Positions 28,352 through 37,852 of a stretch of 63,125 nucleotides of DNA are shown here, piece by piece. Positions within the stretch are counted from its first letter, which is position 1; each line of letters begins with the position of its first letter. The position numbers and the translations under genes were made by a program. This DNA is from an uncultured Bacteroidota bacterium (GTDB lineage Bacteria; Bacteroidota; Rhodothermia; Balneolales; Balneolaceae), in assembly GCA_913057895.1 (NCBI GenBank), contig CAJXOH010000006.1:1-63125 (forward strand), given 5' to 3'. Under the pieces are notes generated by a model. That model had not been told where the DNA came from. It ran no database searches and was given only the letters and a program-made list of their open reading frames with translations.

Positions 28352-29686
28352 TTAGGGGTCAACTTCCTCTGCTGGTTGAAGTCGCCCTTCAGAATCAAAA
28401 ACGTTTAGTTGGCCATTATATTTCTTAGAGAGGCCTTTCAAGATATCGGTCGACGTTCGACCCGAAACTTGAATGCTTGTTTCATCATAACATTCGTTTT
28501 CAATAACTGCAAGAGTTCGTAGTGAGGAAACCACAGAAAAATCAGTGATCGGCAGAGTTAACTCAAAGTTGAGAAAATCTTCTTCAAGTCGATTTTCTAC
28601 TGTTTTTCTGAGTCTGTCTAATCCCATCGTTCGTGCAGCAGACACATAGACTGCTTGTGGGTATTGCTGTTTGCATTCCAAAAGCTGTTCTGGGGTTGCT
28701 TGATCAATCTTATTGAATACCCATTGCACGGGTGTCTTGGAAGCACCCAATTCGAGCAAGGTTGTTTGCACCGCCTCAATTTGTTCTTGCGTCATGGGAG
28801 AAGATGCATCGACAACATGCAACAATAAATCAGCGTCTTTCACTTCCTCTAAGGTCGACTTAAAGCTTTCAACAAGATGATGGGGTAATTTCCGGATAAA
28901 ACCCACGGTATCAGATAATAACACGGTCCTGTTGGGTAAGTCCCATCTTCTTACCGTGGAGTCAAGTGTCGCAAAGAGACGATCCTCTGCGAGCACATCT
29001 GTATGAGTCAGGGCGTTTAACAACGTTGATTTACCTGCGTTTGTATACCCAACGATTGCGACTTGCATGGTTGAGGAACGGCGCTTCCGGCGTGTAGCTC
29101 GTTGCTTGTCAATTTTTTTGAGTGTCTCTTTGAGTGTGGCAATTCTTTGACCAATGATGCGACGATCGGTCTCGATTTGTGTTTCCCCAGGGCCTTTCGT
29201 GCCAATCCCACCGCTTTGACGCGACAAATGGGTCCAAAATCGGGTTAAACGTGGGAGTATGTAACGTAATTGAGCTAATTCAACCTGTGTTTTTGCAGCA
29301 TTGGTCCGCGCTCGACTAGCAAAAATATCTAGGATCAATCCTGTCCGATCCAACACTTTGCGTTTTGTGATTTTTTCTATCGTCCGGAGTTGAGTCCCTG
29401 TGAGCTCATCATCAAAAATGATTACATCGACTTTTTTTGCTGCACTATCTTCTGCGATTTCATGCAATTTTCCTTTGCCAAGGTAACTTGAAGGCTCAGG
29501 GTGATCGCGATGTTGGGTATGACGCCCTACTTCGACAGCTCCAGCAGTATCAGCAAGCCTAGACAGTTCATTCAGATGCTCAGATGCTTCATGTGTTGTG
29601 ACATCTTGCGTAATCAGTCCTACAAGAAGAGCTTTTTCTTTTTTGGTAGGATTTTTGCGAATGGATTCAGTGTGAGAAAAACTCAA
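28352..29686 (-). CDS. hflX: Ribosome-associated GTPase HflX
   Basis: Splits stalled or hibernating ribosomes in a GTP-dependent way. 444 residues: N-terminal HflX domain with the FDDELTGTQLRTIEK segment (about 91-105), glycine-rich linker SRQSGGIGTKGPGETQIETDRR (about 155-175), then the GTPase domain with P-loop GYTNAGKS (213-220), DTVGFIRKLPHHL (G3) and NKID (G4). The start appears to be TTG; no in-frame ATG gives a full N-terminal domain. It begins 3 bp after the upstream membrane-protein gene. Confidence 0.95.
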   Translation of the reverse strand: MSFSHTESIRKNPTKKEKALLVGLITQDVTTHEASEHLNELSRLADTAGAVEVGRHTQHRDHPEPSSYLGKGKLHEIAEDSAAKKVDVIIFDDELTGTQLRTIEKITKRKVLDRTGLILDIFASRARTNAAKTQVELAQLRYILPRLTRFWTHLSRQSGGIGTKGPGETQIETDRRIIGQRIATLKETLKKIDKQRATRRKRRSSTMQVAIVGYTNAGKSTLLNALTHTDVLAEDRLFATLDSTVRRWDLPNRTVLLSDTVGFIRKLPHHLVESFKSTLEEVKDADLLLHVVDASSPMTQEQIEAVQTTLLELGASKTPVQWVFNKIDQATPEQLLECKQQYPQAVYVSAARTMGLDRLRKTVENRLEEDFLNFELTLPITDFSVVSSLRTLAVIENECYDETSIQVSGRTSTDILKGLSKKYNGQLNVFDSEGRLQPAEEVDP

Positions 29687-29689
29687 ACG

Positions 29690-30277
29690 CTACTCAACAA
29701 TATTTACAGGATTCATTTCAGGGGTTTCAGCCCAAGATAATGAGGAAAGCTTCCGATTCACTAATGTTTGAAAAGGAGTCACTTTGTTGGTTGGAACAAA
29801 CAGCTCAAGCCTCATCAATGGACCTGTAAGCAAACCGTTTTGATTCACAGATCGGTAGAAAAATGTGTAATGCAATCCATTAGAGCGTTCTTCCGTTGAG
29901 TAATCTACGATTTGTGTCCAGTGGATCGTTTGTGCTGGCTCGTTAACATTTTTAACAATGCCAGTATTTGTAATCATCCGACGTGAGGCCATTACGCTTA
30001 CCACAAACCAATTCACACCAATCCATGACAACCCAATGACAGTTGAATACAGGTGTGTCTGTTCTTGCCAAACAGCAAGACTCGTCACTAGGGCCATCAT
30101 TAACAGAAACACAGAGGAGAAAATAGGATACCCAACCATCCTCCCTCCATTCCACGAAAGACGTAACTGACGTAAACGCAGTACGTTTCCGACACTGTAG
30201 GCACTAATGATGGGTGTAGCTACAGCAAAAAACCCGAGAATCCAATGAAATAAGACAGTTGTAACGGTTTCGATCAT
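29690..30277 (-). CDS. Hypothetical membrane protein with PH-like C-terminal half
   Basis: 195 residues. Three hydrophobic helices occupy roughly residues 1-25, 48-68 and 77-95. The soluble remainder (TIHWTQIVDYSTEERSNGL then HYTFFYRSV) looks like a bacterial PH-type beta domain, though I cannot name the family. First gene of the run leading into hflX, with a candidate promoter 17 bp upstream. Confidence 0.6.
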   Translation of the reverse strand: MIETVTTVLFHWILGFFAVATPIISAYSVGNVLRLRQLRLSWNGGRMVGYPIFSSVFLLMMALVTSLAVWQEQTHLYSTVIGLSWIGVNWFVVSVMASRRMITNTGIVKNVNEPAQTIHWTQIVDYSTEERSNGLHYTFFYRSVNQNGLLTGPLMRLELFVPTNKVTPFQTLVNRKLSSLSWAETPEMNPVNIVE

Positions 30278-30293
30278 CCAGTAACGTTAGTCA

Positions 30294-30323
30294 TGAACCT
30301 AGAATGCACTAGGATTGGTACAA
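30294..30323 (-). promoter_or_regulatory. Candidate promoter for the membrane protein-hflX run
   Basis: Minus strand: TTG (30321-30323), 19-base spacer, TAGGTTCA (30294-30301), four of six -7 matches. The start codon at 30277 lies 17 bases downstream. It is back to back with the plus-strand candidate at 30338-30370. Confidence 0.35.
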
Positions 30324-30327
30324 GTTG

Positions 30328-30370
30328 CGTTCTTTCATTGAACGAATCAAGAGACACAATAGTATATTTA
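30328..30370 (+). promoter_or_regulatory. Candidate promoter with overlapping dyad for the FG-GAP lipoprotein
   Basis: TTG (30338-30340), 22-base spacer, TATATTTA (30363-30370), five of six -7 matches and the same -7 box as tRNA-Gln. A dyad CGTTC-N7-GAACG (30328-30344) covers the TTG. The ATG at 30375 is so close that the message could be leaderless. Confidence 0.4.
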
Positions 30371-30374
30371 CGTG

Positions 30375-33203
30375 ATGAAACCCTTCCGATCCTTGCCTTT
30401 GTTGGCTCTTCTCGTTTTTTCCCTGCAAGCGTGTGCACCTGTACAAGAAGCCCGTTACTCACTCTTCCCTGCGGCATGGGCACCTTGGACAGACGGGCTA
30501 CCAATACAAAGTCTGGCACATATCACGCCCTCTGAGACCAGCGAGTTAACTGTTGGGCGTTCGTGGGACGATCCAAGCACATTCATTTGGGAAGGAATCC
30601 CTTCAGAGAGATGGGTCCAAGGTGATGGTCACCCTCTTAGTGAGATCTCAGAGCTTAATCTCCAGCCAGAGGGCATCTCGATCATTGCACTATCACCAGA
30701 GAATCACGTACCTGTTTGGTTCATTCAAGATCTTTCCATTGAAGATCTTACAACATCTTTATCAACACCTGTAGAACCTTTATATGAGTTTGGTTCCCTC
30801 ACGATGCATGTCATTGCACCCGAAGAAACATTTGCTCGACTTACGGGAGATATTGCTCAAGATGCATTGTTTGTGGTCGAGTTTGGCCGTTGGACATTGA
30901 TGTCGACTCACAGCCAAGCATTGGAGTGGGTTGTTGGGGCATTTACCAAAACACACCCTAGAGCACATAATGTGACTAAAAAACAGGGTCCAGGGATAGT
31001 GTACACTTTTGAAGCATGGGGGTCTTGGCTCGCTGGACTACTGGATTTCGTGCATCGCCCATTCATCACACTCGTTACGAGTCACTTAGGAAATTGGACC
31101 GTCGACGATCTTTCCACTCAGGAGTTCCGCATGAATGACGAGAGTACTCCTCAGATTCAACTGAAGGGGGACTACCAACCAAAGCAAGTAGATCCAGTTG
31201 ACTATCAATCTACACCCTCTGAAGCATGGCTCGCGGAGATGATTCATAACCCAGGATTTTCTGTACGTCTTCATCAGTTTCTTCCAGAAGATGCAGCTGG
31301 ATTTGCGATCGCTTATTCACCATTGATGGAAACTACCAGGTGGGCACCCTGGGTAGGTCGTGGTGGACCCAATGTGGAGACTCCTTTAGATTCAACCCTT
31401 ATTTCATTCGCCCCCCTACTTGATGGAGCTCGTGAAGAACTCTCAGCTGAGACTGGGCTAATTCTATTTTCGGAATCTGGTCTGGACGCATCTAGTGAAT
31501 GGGTGCATTTACGTGCCATAGAAAATCCAGATCGCATACAAGATCTTTTTGAGACACTTGTAGATGAGACGTTAGCTGATAGAGAGGGATCACTGTATGT
31601 ATTTAATCGTGGTTGGCCTGTCTTATGGTTAGGTGCTCAACCTGCTTTGGAAGCCATGATTCAACAAGGGAGCACCCCATCTTCCATGTCTCAACGGTTA
31701 TGGGTAAGGATTACAGACCAAGCAATACTAATGGCAAATAGACCTGGCTTGGTACAATCAATCCCAACTCGTGCTTCACGTAATTCAATGGGTGCCTGGG
31801 TTGAACAACGGCTAGGTGAAAATATGTCAGAAGTCACGTTTGTTGCAGGAGGGGTTTTCGAGGATTTAAATCAATTTCTTGGCCCTTGGCGCAGAGAGCT
31901 ATCCAATTCACTTCCATCTTCATGGCTGCGTCAAGAACGGGTATTATTGATCGGTCAACCATCGAGTGACGCAAATCGTAGTGGGTCCAGCGATGACGAA
32001 ATCTTGAGTCAAACGTGGGAGGCAACAATAGAATTATCTGAGGATCAGCAGAGAGGATGGGAGAATCGTTGGATCTATCCACTACCAAGGGTGTCTCTGA
32101 CTCACTCTCCCAAATTACAAGACATTGGCGGGTCTAGTAGACTCGAGATTCTCTACAGTACCCGTGGCGGGGCTGTGGGAATGTTGGCTTCGGACGGTAC
32201 CCAACTGTTGCAACTTTCAACAGGAGTCGATACTCCAATGGGTGAGCCAAAAATCTTTGACTGGTATGGGACACAACAGGAGATCATTTTTCAAGCTGCA
32301 GGGCGAAAAGTCTATGCTTGGGATCCAAATGGCCGTCTTTTACCAGGATTTCCGATTCAATTGGAAGAAGAGATAACCACGCCTTTGTCTCTTGGAGATG
32401 TTGATGGAAATGGACTTCCAGACATGTTATTAGGTACTGGAGATGGACAGGTCTGGGTATTAGATGGTCGCGGCAATCCACTCCCGGGCTGGCCTCAACA
32501 AGTGTTGAGTACACAACGTGAACCCATCCACTGGATTCCAGGAACTGGTGGACTCACTTCATCCGTGATGACAATCAATGAAAATGCTCTTTATGTTTGG
32601 AATCATGAGGGTGAATCGTTGCCCGAGTACCCTTCATTTATGGACGCTCCTTTTACAGGAGGAGCATCTGTAGATCTAGCAACGTCAAGGGTTGCGCTTG
32701 CTTCACGTGACGGGCAGGTGTTTGAGTATGATATTCAAGTGGATGGTCAATCCTCTCCCACGCTTAGGCTCGCCGACACCCTACAAATTGTAACCGAAGC
32801 AAGGCAAGGTACCCTTTTACCCTCACTCTCCTCTGTAGGATCATACACTGCATTCACATCCAATTTTGGATACGTATTTGTTCATGATGCTCAACGAGAT
32901 ACCCTTTATACAACGAAAATGCCTGGAGATGCCTCCACTGATGGAGCCGCAATTCTGCTCGAGTGGGACGACCAAGTCCTTGTAGTTGGAGCAACGCAAT
33001 CAGGACAGGCATTGGCATGGTCTCTGCCAGGTTTACAACCGTTGGATATTTTGCCTCCAGGAAGGATTGAGAGTTTTACCTTTGGCGATGTGGAACAGGA
33101 TGGAGACATAGAATGGGTCGTAAAAACACCGGCTGGTATACAAACGTGGACACTATTTCCACCTGTCATAGAGCCCGCTATGCCAGACACCCTTACGCAG
33201 TAG
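30375..33203 (+). CDS. Large lipoprotein with C-terminal FG-GAP/VCBS-like propeller
   Basis: 942 residues from ATG 30375 (GTG one codon upstream also possible). The lipobox is SLQAC, so it is lipid-anchored at about Cys21. The first 550 residues are a large globular region of unknown family. From about residue 570 there are repeated WD- or FG-GAP-like units: LSLGDVDGNGLPDMLLGTGDGQVWVLD, then WNHEGESLPEYP and FTFGDVEQDGDIEWVVKTPAG, with calcium-loop-like DxDxNG patterns. This suggests an extracytoplasmic beta-propeller. Function unknown. It is convergent with the DUF5686 gene after 14 bp. Confidence 0.75.
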   Translation: MKPFRSLPLLALLVFSLQACAPVQEARYSLFPAAWAPWTDGLPIQSLAHITPSETSELTVGRSWDDPSTFIWEGIPSERWVQGDGHPLSEISELNLQPEGISIIALSPENHVPVWFIQDLSIEDLTTSLSTPVEPLYEFGSLTMHVIAPEETFARLTGDIAQDALFVVEFGRWTLMSTHSQALEWVVGAFTKTHPRAHNVTKKQGPGIVYTFEAWGSWLAGLLDFVHRPFITLVTSHLGNWTVDDLSTQEFRMNDESTPQIQLKGDYQPKQVDPVDYQSTPSEAWLAEMIHNPGFSVRLHQFLPEDAAGFAIAYSPLMETTRWAPWVGRGGPNVETPLDSTLISFAPLLDGAREELSAETGLILFSESGLDASSEWVHLRAIENPDRIQDLFETLVDETLADREGSLYVFNRGWPVLWLGAQPALEAMIQQGSTPSSMSQRLWVRITDQAILMANRPGLVQSIPTRASRNSMGAWVEQRLGENMSEVTFVAGGVFEDLNQFLGPWRRELSNSLPSSWLRQERVLLIGQPSSDANRSGSSDDEILSQTWEATIELSEDQQRGWENRWIYPLPRVSLTHSPKLQDIGGSSRLEILYSTRGGAVGMLASDGTQLLQLSTGVDTPMGEPKIFDWYGTQQEIIFQAAGRKVYAWDPNGRLLPGFPIQLEEEITTPLSLGDVDGNGLPDMLLGTGDGQVWVLDGRGNPLPGWPQQVLSTQREPIHWIPGTGGLTSSVMTINENALYVWNHEGESLPEYPSFMDAPFTGGASVDLATSRVALASRDGQVFEYDIQVDGQSSPTLRLADTLQIVTEARQGTLLPSLSSVGSYTAFTSNFGYVFVHDAQRDTLYTTKMPGDASTDGAAILLEWDDQVLVVGATQSGQALAWSLPGLQPLDILPPGRIESFTFGDVEQDGDIEWVVKTPAGIQTWTLFPPVIEPAMPDTLTQ

Positions 33204-33217
33204 GACTGACCAGTACC

Positions 33218-35758
33218 TCAAAAGTAGCGTGCTACACCTATTGTGAAATATGTATCAGGCGTATCTAGTCTGAATGCAGCATCCAATCGTAAGATGGAGA
33301 ATATGCCATTGATTGAACCCCCTATTTCAACATGGGGACCGTCTGTTTGACGAAGTACTGGGGTTAGAACTTCATACTCTTGCTGATACAATGGGTCTGA
33401 CACCCAAGCATTGGCAGCTCCCCCAAATACGATAAGTCCAAGCCCCTTTTTTGATAGTCCCCATAATCCTAGTGCCTCGAAAGGGGTCGATTTAAAATCA
33501 TGTTCAGCATAAACCCGCCAAAACCGATCCCCTTCGTATGGAAACGTAGACTGTGTTTTTAACAATCCAAACGGAGCAAACGACAGCGTTGATGGCTCAA
33601 TAGTAAACAGATGTTGATAGGGTAGCCGTCCTTCTGACAAACCTGCTGATGCTATCAGAGAAAAAGTGTTTGGCAGAAATCTACGTTTATAAAACGTCTC
33701 AATAGAAAGCTCCCCTTCTATCCGAGCTCGAACAAAGTTATAATCACTTCCAATCGAAGCATCACTGTAATCTATGTCGATTTGAATGCGATTCACACCA
33801 GCGAATCCAATATTTGACACCTCACGTCCACCTGATTCAGATACAAGGAGCCCTACTTCGAGACGGTGTATAGCACCTTCATCAATGGCTGGATTAATCC
33901 TTCGTGGTTGGTCACGAGAGCCCGTAAGACTGTAGGTGAATAATTCAGTGGAGCGCAGTGAAGTCTCCTGCAAGGCATGAAAGCCCATACTCAACCCAAC
34001 GTTCTTTCGGTCAATCTGGAGGCTGGACTGCCAACCCTCTTCCAGATAATGATCCAATGGATCTACTGAACCAAGTAGAAAAGAGAGGCTGTACGCTGAG
34101 CGAGGCATCCAACGAAGCTTTTGCCGAATCGTAGCTTTTTCGACGACTCGCACCTCTCCAGTGACTCTCGTGGACTTAGAGAATTGACGAGAAAGTCCGA
34201 TTCCTAATTCTCGATCCCAACCTTTCCTATGGAAGGCATACCCACCCTCAAACACGATGTCTAATTGGGCTTTATCCTCTAACTCCCCAAATTTCTTTGA
34301 CACTTCACCCCCAACATAGGCTCCATTCACACGATCAACCCGAATCACAGGGGTATAATACTCAGTAACCAAGTCTACAGCTTTACCAAGAGGCCCTTCA
34401 CCTAAAAACGTTGTTGAATCCTGATCGTCATCAGAATCATCCAACATTCTGGCCAAGAATCCAGTAGGCTGAAATGCCTTATCAAGTGTCATCGTGCTAT
34501 CAAGCTCTCGATACGCAGTATCCTCTTCACGTGTAAGTGGGACCCTTGTGCGCCCGGCCTCTCCGATTTTTGTGGAGGCAATAGATACGGAGTCCACGGT
34601 AACCATATCCTCTTCTTCCAAAATTACACGTGGAATAGCCGTATTTACATCATAGGTAGCGACTCTAGCAATTTGATTTACGTGAATTGCTGGGAACTGA
34701 AGTCCAGGTAGGCCAATTTTGATCGTACCCTCTACCCGAGAGTCTACTGGCAACCAGTATTCCTTTCCATAATTTGAATACTGTTGGCTATACGTAAATG
34801 AAACTTCTTGTGCAGGAGGGGGAAAGGTAATCACGTTTCCTGGTCGAAGATTCACCTCAAGTAATGCATAATCATCGGCCAGCACATAGATTGTTCCTTC
34901 AAATGTTGGTTGAAGTTGACGCCTGGGTTGTACCTCTATTTTGTAGATCAACTGGTCATCAATCCGCTCATAGTCAAGAAGTTTGAACTGGTAATAGTCG
35001 AGCGCATCTGGATGGGTAACCCCAACGACGTTATAACTCAAAATCTCAATGTTATCATCGTAAAAATTAGGTAAGTCATTTACACCTATTGGGATAATGG
35101 TATCATCAAGATTGGATGTTTTCTCATACGTCTTTAGTATTTCACGATATCCTTGATCACGGTCCCAGTACACATCATTAATGGACTCTGAAATCAATAC
35201 AACCGAACTGTCATTAGATAGCGATAATCGAGTGTATGCTTCTGCTTTAAAGGAATAAAGCCCTTGTTTCCATACTTGCTTACGAGCTATAACACGCTCC
35301 ATAATGGATAATGCGGGATCATCTTCCGTAATAACGAGCTCAGGTAGCTCCGCAATGGATGGGCGAAGGAAAATATCTACCAAAGAATCTCTTGGAGACT
35401 CGATTCGAATGGTTTGGGTTTGGTATCCAAGGAAACGTGCACTCAAAACTGCCGGGAGTGAGTCTATATAAATCTCGAAACGTCCTTCTGCATTGGATAC
35501 TGTCCCTCTATACGTCCCTAGAATTTGTACCGTTGCCGTTGGCAAGGTCTCACGACTCTCGGAATCGTATAATGACCCCACGACTTTAACACCTACATGA
35601 AGAGAATCTGGTTGAGTGTGTGGAGTGCTCTGCATCAGTGTTACATACCCATCCTTATCTATGGTTGGGTAGTCAGAAGAGCCCTTTCGCTCTGCATATA
35701 CAATACTCACATTTGCGAGAAAATATACTAGAAGTACGATGGAGTAACGGATTTGCAT
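33218..35758 (-). CDS. DUF5686-family outer-membrane protein with carboxypeptidase-like regulatory domain
   Basis: 846 residues. Signal peptide RYSIVLLVYFLANVSIVYA. Residues about 55-130 form a carboxypeptidase-regulatory-like (CarboxypepD_reg) beta domain (GSLYDSESRETLPTATVQILG, then VLSARFLGYQT). The central part (SIMERVIARKQVWKQGLYSFKAEAYTRL) is the DUF5686 signature. From about residue 480 amphipathic strands build an outer-membrane barrel, ending DTYFTIGVARYF with a terminal aromatic. The family is typical of Bacteroidota; a role in surface biogenesis is an inference. Confidence 0.85.
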   Translation of the reverse strand: MQIRYSIVLLVYFLANVSIVYAERKGSSDYPTIDKDGYVTLMQSTPHTQPDSLHVGVKVVGSLYDSESRETLPTATVQILGTYRGTVSNAEGRFEIYIDSLPAVLSARFLGYQTQTIRIESPRDSLVDIFLRPSIAELPELVITEDDPALSIMERVIARKQVWKQGLYSFKAEAYTRLSLSNDSSVVLISESINDVYWDRDQGYREILKTYEKTSNLDDTIIPIGVNDLPNFYDDNIEILSYNVVGVTHPDALDYYQFKLLDYERIDDQLIYKIEVQPRRQLQPTFEGTIYVLADDYALLEVNLRPGNVITFPPPAQEVSFTYSQQYSNYGKEYWLPVDSRVEGTIKIGLPGLQFPAIHVNQIARVATYDVNTAIPRVILEEEDMVTVDSVSIASTKIGEAGRTRVPLTREEDTAYRELDSTMTLDKAFQPTGFLARMLDDSDDDQDSTTFLGEGPLGKAVDLVTEYYTPVIRVDRVNGAYVGGEVSKKFGELEDKAQLDIVFEGGYAFHRKGWDRELGIGLSRQFSKSTRVTGEVRVVEKATIRQKLRWMPRSAYSLSFLLGSVDPLDHYLEEGWQSSLQIDRKNVGLSMGFHALQETSLRSTELFTYSLTGSRDQPRRINPAIDEGAIHRLEVGLLVSESGGREVSNIGFAGVNRIQIDIDYSDASIGSDYNFVRARIEGELSIETFYKRRFLPNTFSLIASAGLSEGRLPYQHLFTIEPSTLSFAPFGLLKTQSTFPYEGDRFWRVYAEHDFKSTPFEALGLWGLSKKGLGLIVFGGAANAWVSDPLYQQEYEVLTPVLRQTDGPHVEIGGSINGIFSILRLDAAFRLDTPDTYFTIGVARYF

Positions 35759-35819
35759 AAGGTATTTTACTTATCCCAGACTGGGTTTGTATACGAATGG
35801 TACTACAGATAGTTCGACT

Positions 35820-36749
35820 CTAGAGTAAGTCCCCTAGGGCTGTTCGTACGTCTGTATAGGTAAATTCAAACCCATGGTCTTGTAGTGCATAAGGCATGAC
35901 CCTCATACTACTCAAGATGGGTTGAGCGGCCTCGCCAAAAAGCAGTCGTAAAAGTGCAGGTGGAACAGGAAACCAGGAAGGTCGTCTCAACGCCCATCCA
36001 ATCCCTGAAGCAAACTCACGCATGGTGACAGGTTCAGGAGCACATACATTATACGCACCTCGAAGCTCTGTATGCTCCATGGCATAGAAAAGTGCCCTCA
36101 CAACATCATCTATATGTATCCAAGGCAAATAGATGGAGGGATGCCCAACGGGACCACCCAAAAACCACCGGAATGGCGGTTCCATTTTCTGCAACACACC
36201 AGACCCTTTCCCTAATACAACCCCAATCCTGGGAATTGCCACTTCCACTCCCAAAGACTCTGCACGCATGGCCTCCTCTTCCCAGGCCTTACAAACATCC
36301 GCTAAAAAATCATCGCCATATGAGGCTTTTTCTGATACGATTTGATCTCCTTTATCTCCATAAATGCCCACTGCAGATGCTGAAATCATCAATCTAGGTT
36401 TGGATTCTACTTGACTCATAGCGTCTACCAATGCGCGCGTTGTGTTCACACGACTAGAATGAATCGCATCTTTCACCTTTGGACTCCATCGACGTCCAGC
36501 AACAGATTCCCCTGCCAGATGAATGACGACATCCACGTTTTCCATTGCAGCAGTGAGCTCGTCGGGATCCCATGAGATTTTCTTGCAGTTACGAGCAGAA
36601 GGATAGGGTAGGTTGTCAGGATTTCTGGAGACCAATACGAGGTAATGTCCTTCCTGGAGGCACGCTTGAACCAAATGGGATCCAATGAAACCGGACGCTC
36701 CCGTGATCAAAATCGTTTCTTCGGGGGATGTTACGTTTTGCAAGGTCAT
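35820..36749 (-). CDS. TIGR01777-family (SDR39U1-like) nucleotide-sugar-epimerase-like protein
   Basis: 309 residues of the extended short-chain dehydrogenase fold. NAD(P)-binding GASGFIGSHL is at residues 18-27, HLAGESVAGRRWSPKVK is the family-specific segment, and the C-terminal domain reads PSWFPVPPALLRLLFGEAA. The catalytic-type SASAVGIYGDKG (YxxxK-like region) is present. The substrate is unknown for the family. It is the last gene of the rluD-to-TIGR01777 run, 4 bp after cdsA. Confidence 0.9.
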   Translation of the reverse strand: MTLQNVTSPEETILITGASGFIGSHLVQACLQEGHYLVLVSRNPDNLPYPSARNCKKISWDPDELTAAMENVDVVIHLAGESVAGRRWSPKVKDAIHSSRVNTTRALVDAMSQVESKPRLMISASAVGIYGDKGDQIVSEKASYGDDFLADVCKAWEEEAMRAESLGVEVAIPRIGVVLGKGSGVLQKMEPPFRWFLGGPVGHPSIYLPWIHIDDVVRALFYAMEHTELRGAYNVCAPEPVTMREFASGIGWALRRPSWFPVPPALLRLLFGEAAQPILSSMRVMPYALQDHGFEFTYTDVRTALGDLL

Positions 36750-36753
36750 GGGG

Positions 36754-37617
36754 CTAAAGGGATATCGTCACATATAATTGCATGTAGAGCCATACAAATG
36801 GAATGGAAAGGGTTAGAGAGTCAAATCGATCCAAAAAACCACCATGTCCTGGAAATAATCGTGAGGAGTCTTTCACGCCCGCAAATCGTTTCAGTCGACT
36901 TGCAATTAAATCCCCTAATGGGCCAAAAAAAGCAATAATCGCGATTAATGGGCTCAACCATATGACGTCTTCCATCGCGATGATTGCCTGAATAGGCGGA
37001 TAGGTTAGCATAAAGAGGATGCCCAGAACAAACCCAACGATGGTTCCAAAGAGTCCAAATGCAACTCCTTCCCAGGTTTTGCTTGGGCTAATGCTGGGGG
37101 CTAAAATTCGACGTCCATATCGACTCCCACCAAAATAGGCAAAGATGTCATTTCCCCAGATCATTAAATATGTCATCAAAAGGAGAAAAAAGCCCTCTTG
37201 TGTAGACACTGTTCCCATGAAGTCAGTCACTCGTAACTCCATTAATAATCGAAACGATACTGGCGCATAGACACCAATGAAGATCATTTGGATCGTATCA
37301 TTCCATACCGGTACTCCCTCACGTGGCCATGGAGACAACACCAAAGTGGTCAAAAAGAGGGTCACTCCAATGAGTAATGTCCAGTTTGTTGGGAATAAAA
37401 GCGTTAGTAAAATCGCCGTGGCCAGTGAAAAGGAAACCCAGCGTGCAAGCTTCTTTCTAGAGGGGTGAATCGTAGACCATTGGAGCATCTCAAAGACCAT
37501 GAACAGCGCGATTGCCCCCATCATCCACCGAAATGGCCATTGCCCAAACCATGTGATTGCCACAAAAAATGCGGCACCTGGAGCAGCAAACGCAACTCGC
37601 TGACGCAAATTACTCAT
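36754..37617 (-). CDS. cdsA: Phosphatidate cytidylyltransferase (CDP-diglyceride synthase)
   Basis: Makes CDP-diacylglycerol, the branch point of phospholipid synthesis, in the inner membrane. About 287 residues from ATG 37617 (an upstream start would add 9 residues overlapping the previous gene further). Seven or eight hydrophobic helices. The family signature near the C-terminus is SRLKRFAGVKDSSRLFPGHG followed by GFLDRFDSL. SPSKTWEGVAFG is also conserved. The start lies inside the last codons of the DUF2007 gene (8-bp overlap). Confidence 0.95.
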   Translation of the reverse strand: MSNLRQRVAFAAPGAAFFVAITWFGQWPFRWMMGAIALFMVFEMLQWSTIHPSRKKLARWVSFSLATAILLTLLFPTNWTLLIGVTLFLTTLVLSPWPREGVPVWNDTIQMIFIGVYAPVSFRLLMELRVTDFMGTVSTQEGFFLLLMTYLMIWGNDIFAYFGGSRYGRRILAPSISPSKTWEGVAFGLFGTIVGFVLGILFMLTYPPIQAIIAMEDVIWLSPLIAIIAFFGPLGDLIASRLKRFAGVKDSSRLFPGHGGFLDRFDSLTLSIPFVWLYMQLYVTISL

Positions 37618-37852
37618 GGTCAAGAAATGCTTTTGCTTCCTCAACTTTATCCGTAGGCACGTAAATATATACTAAGGACATCTCTCCTATGGTAAGTGAA
37701 TACGCCGTATCTCGTTTGGAGAGAACCTCAACAGGGATATTGGCGTCGCGAATCGGGCCTGCAATCAATTCAGCCTCAAGCTCCGTCTGTGTTTGTGCAA
37801 TACAACTCCAGCCGTCAATGGCATTTGGTTGTGAGTCTTTAAATAGTGGCAT
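37610..37852 (-). CDS. DUF2007 small signal-transducing-like protein
   Basis: 80 residues. The pattern WSCIAQTQTELEAELIAGPIRDANIPVEVLSKRD followed by VYVPTDKVEEAKAFLD (here IYVPTDKVEEAK) is the DUF2007 fold, a small alpha/beta domain related to PII-like and ACT-like units. It overlaps the CPBP protease gene by 14 bp and cdsA by 8 bp, so it is embedded in the operon. Role unknown. Confidence 0.8.
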   Translation of the reverse strand: MPLFKDSQPNAIDGWSCIAQTQTELEAELIAGPIRDANIPVEVLSKRDTAYSLTIGEMSLVYIYVPTDKVEEAKAFLDHE

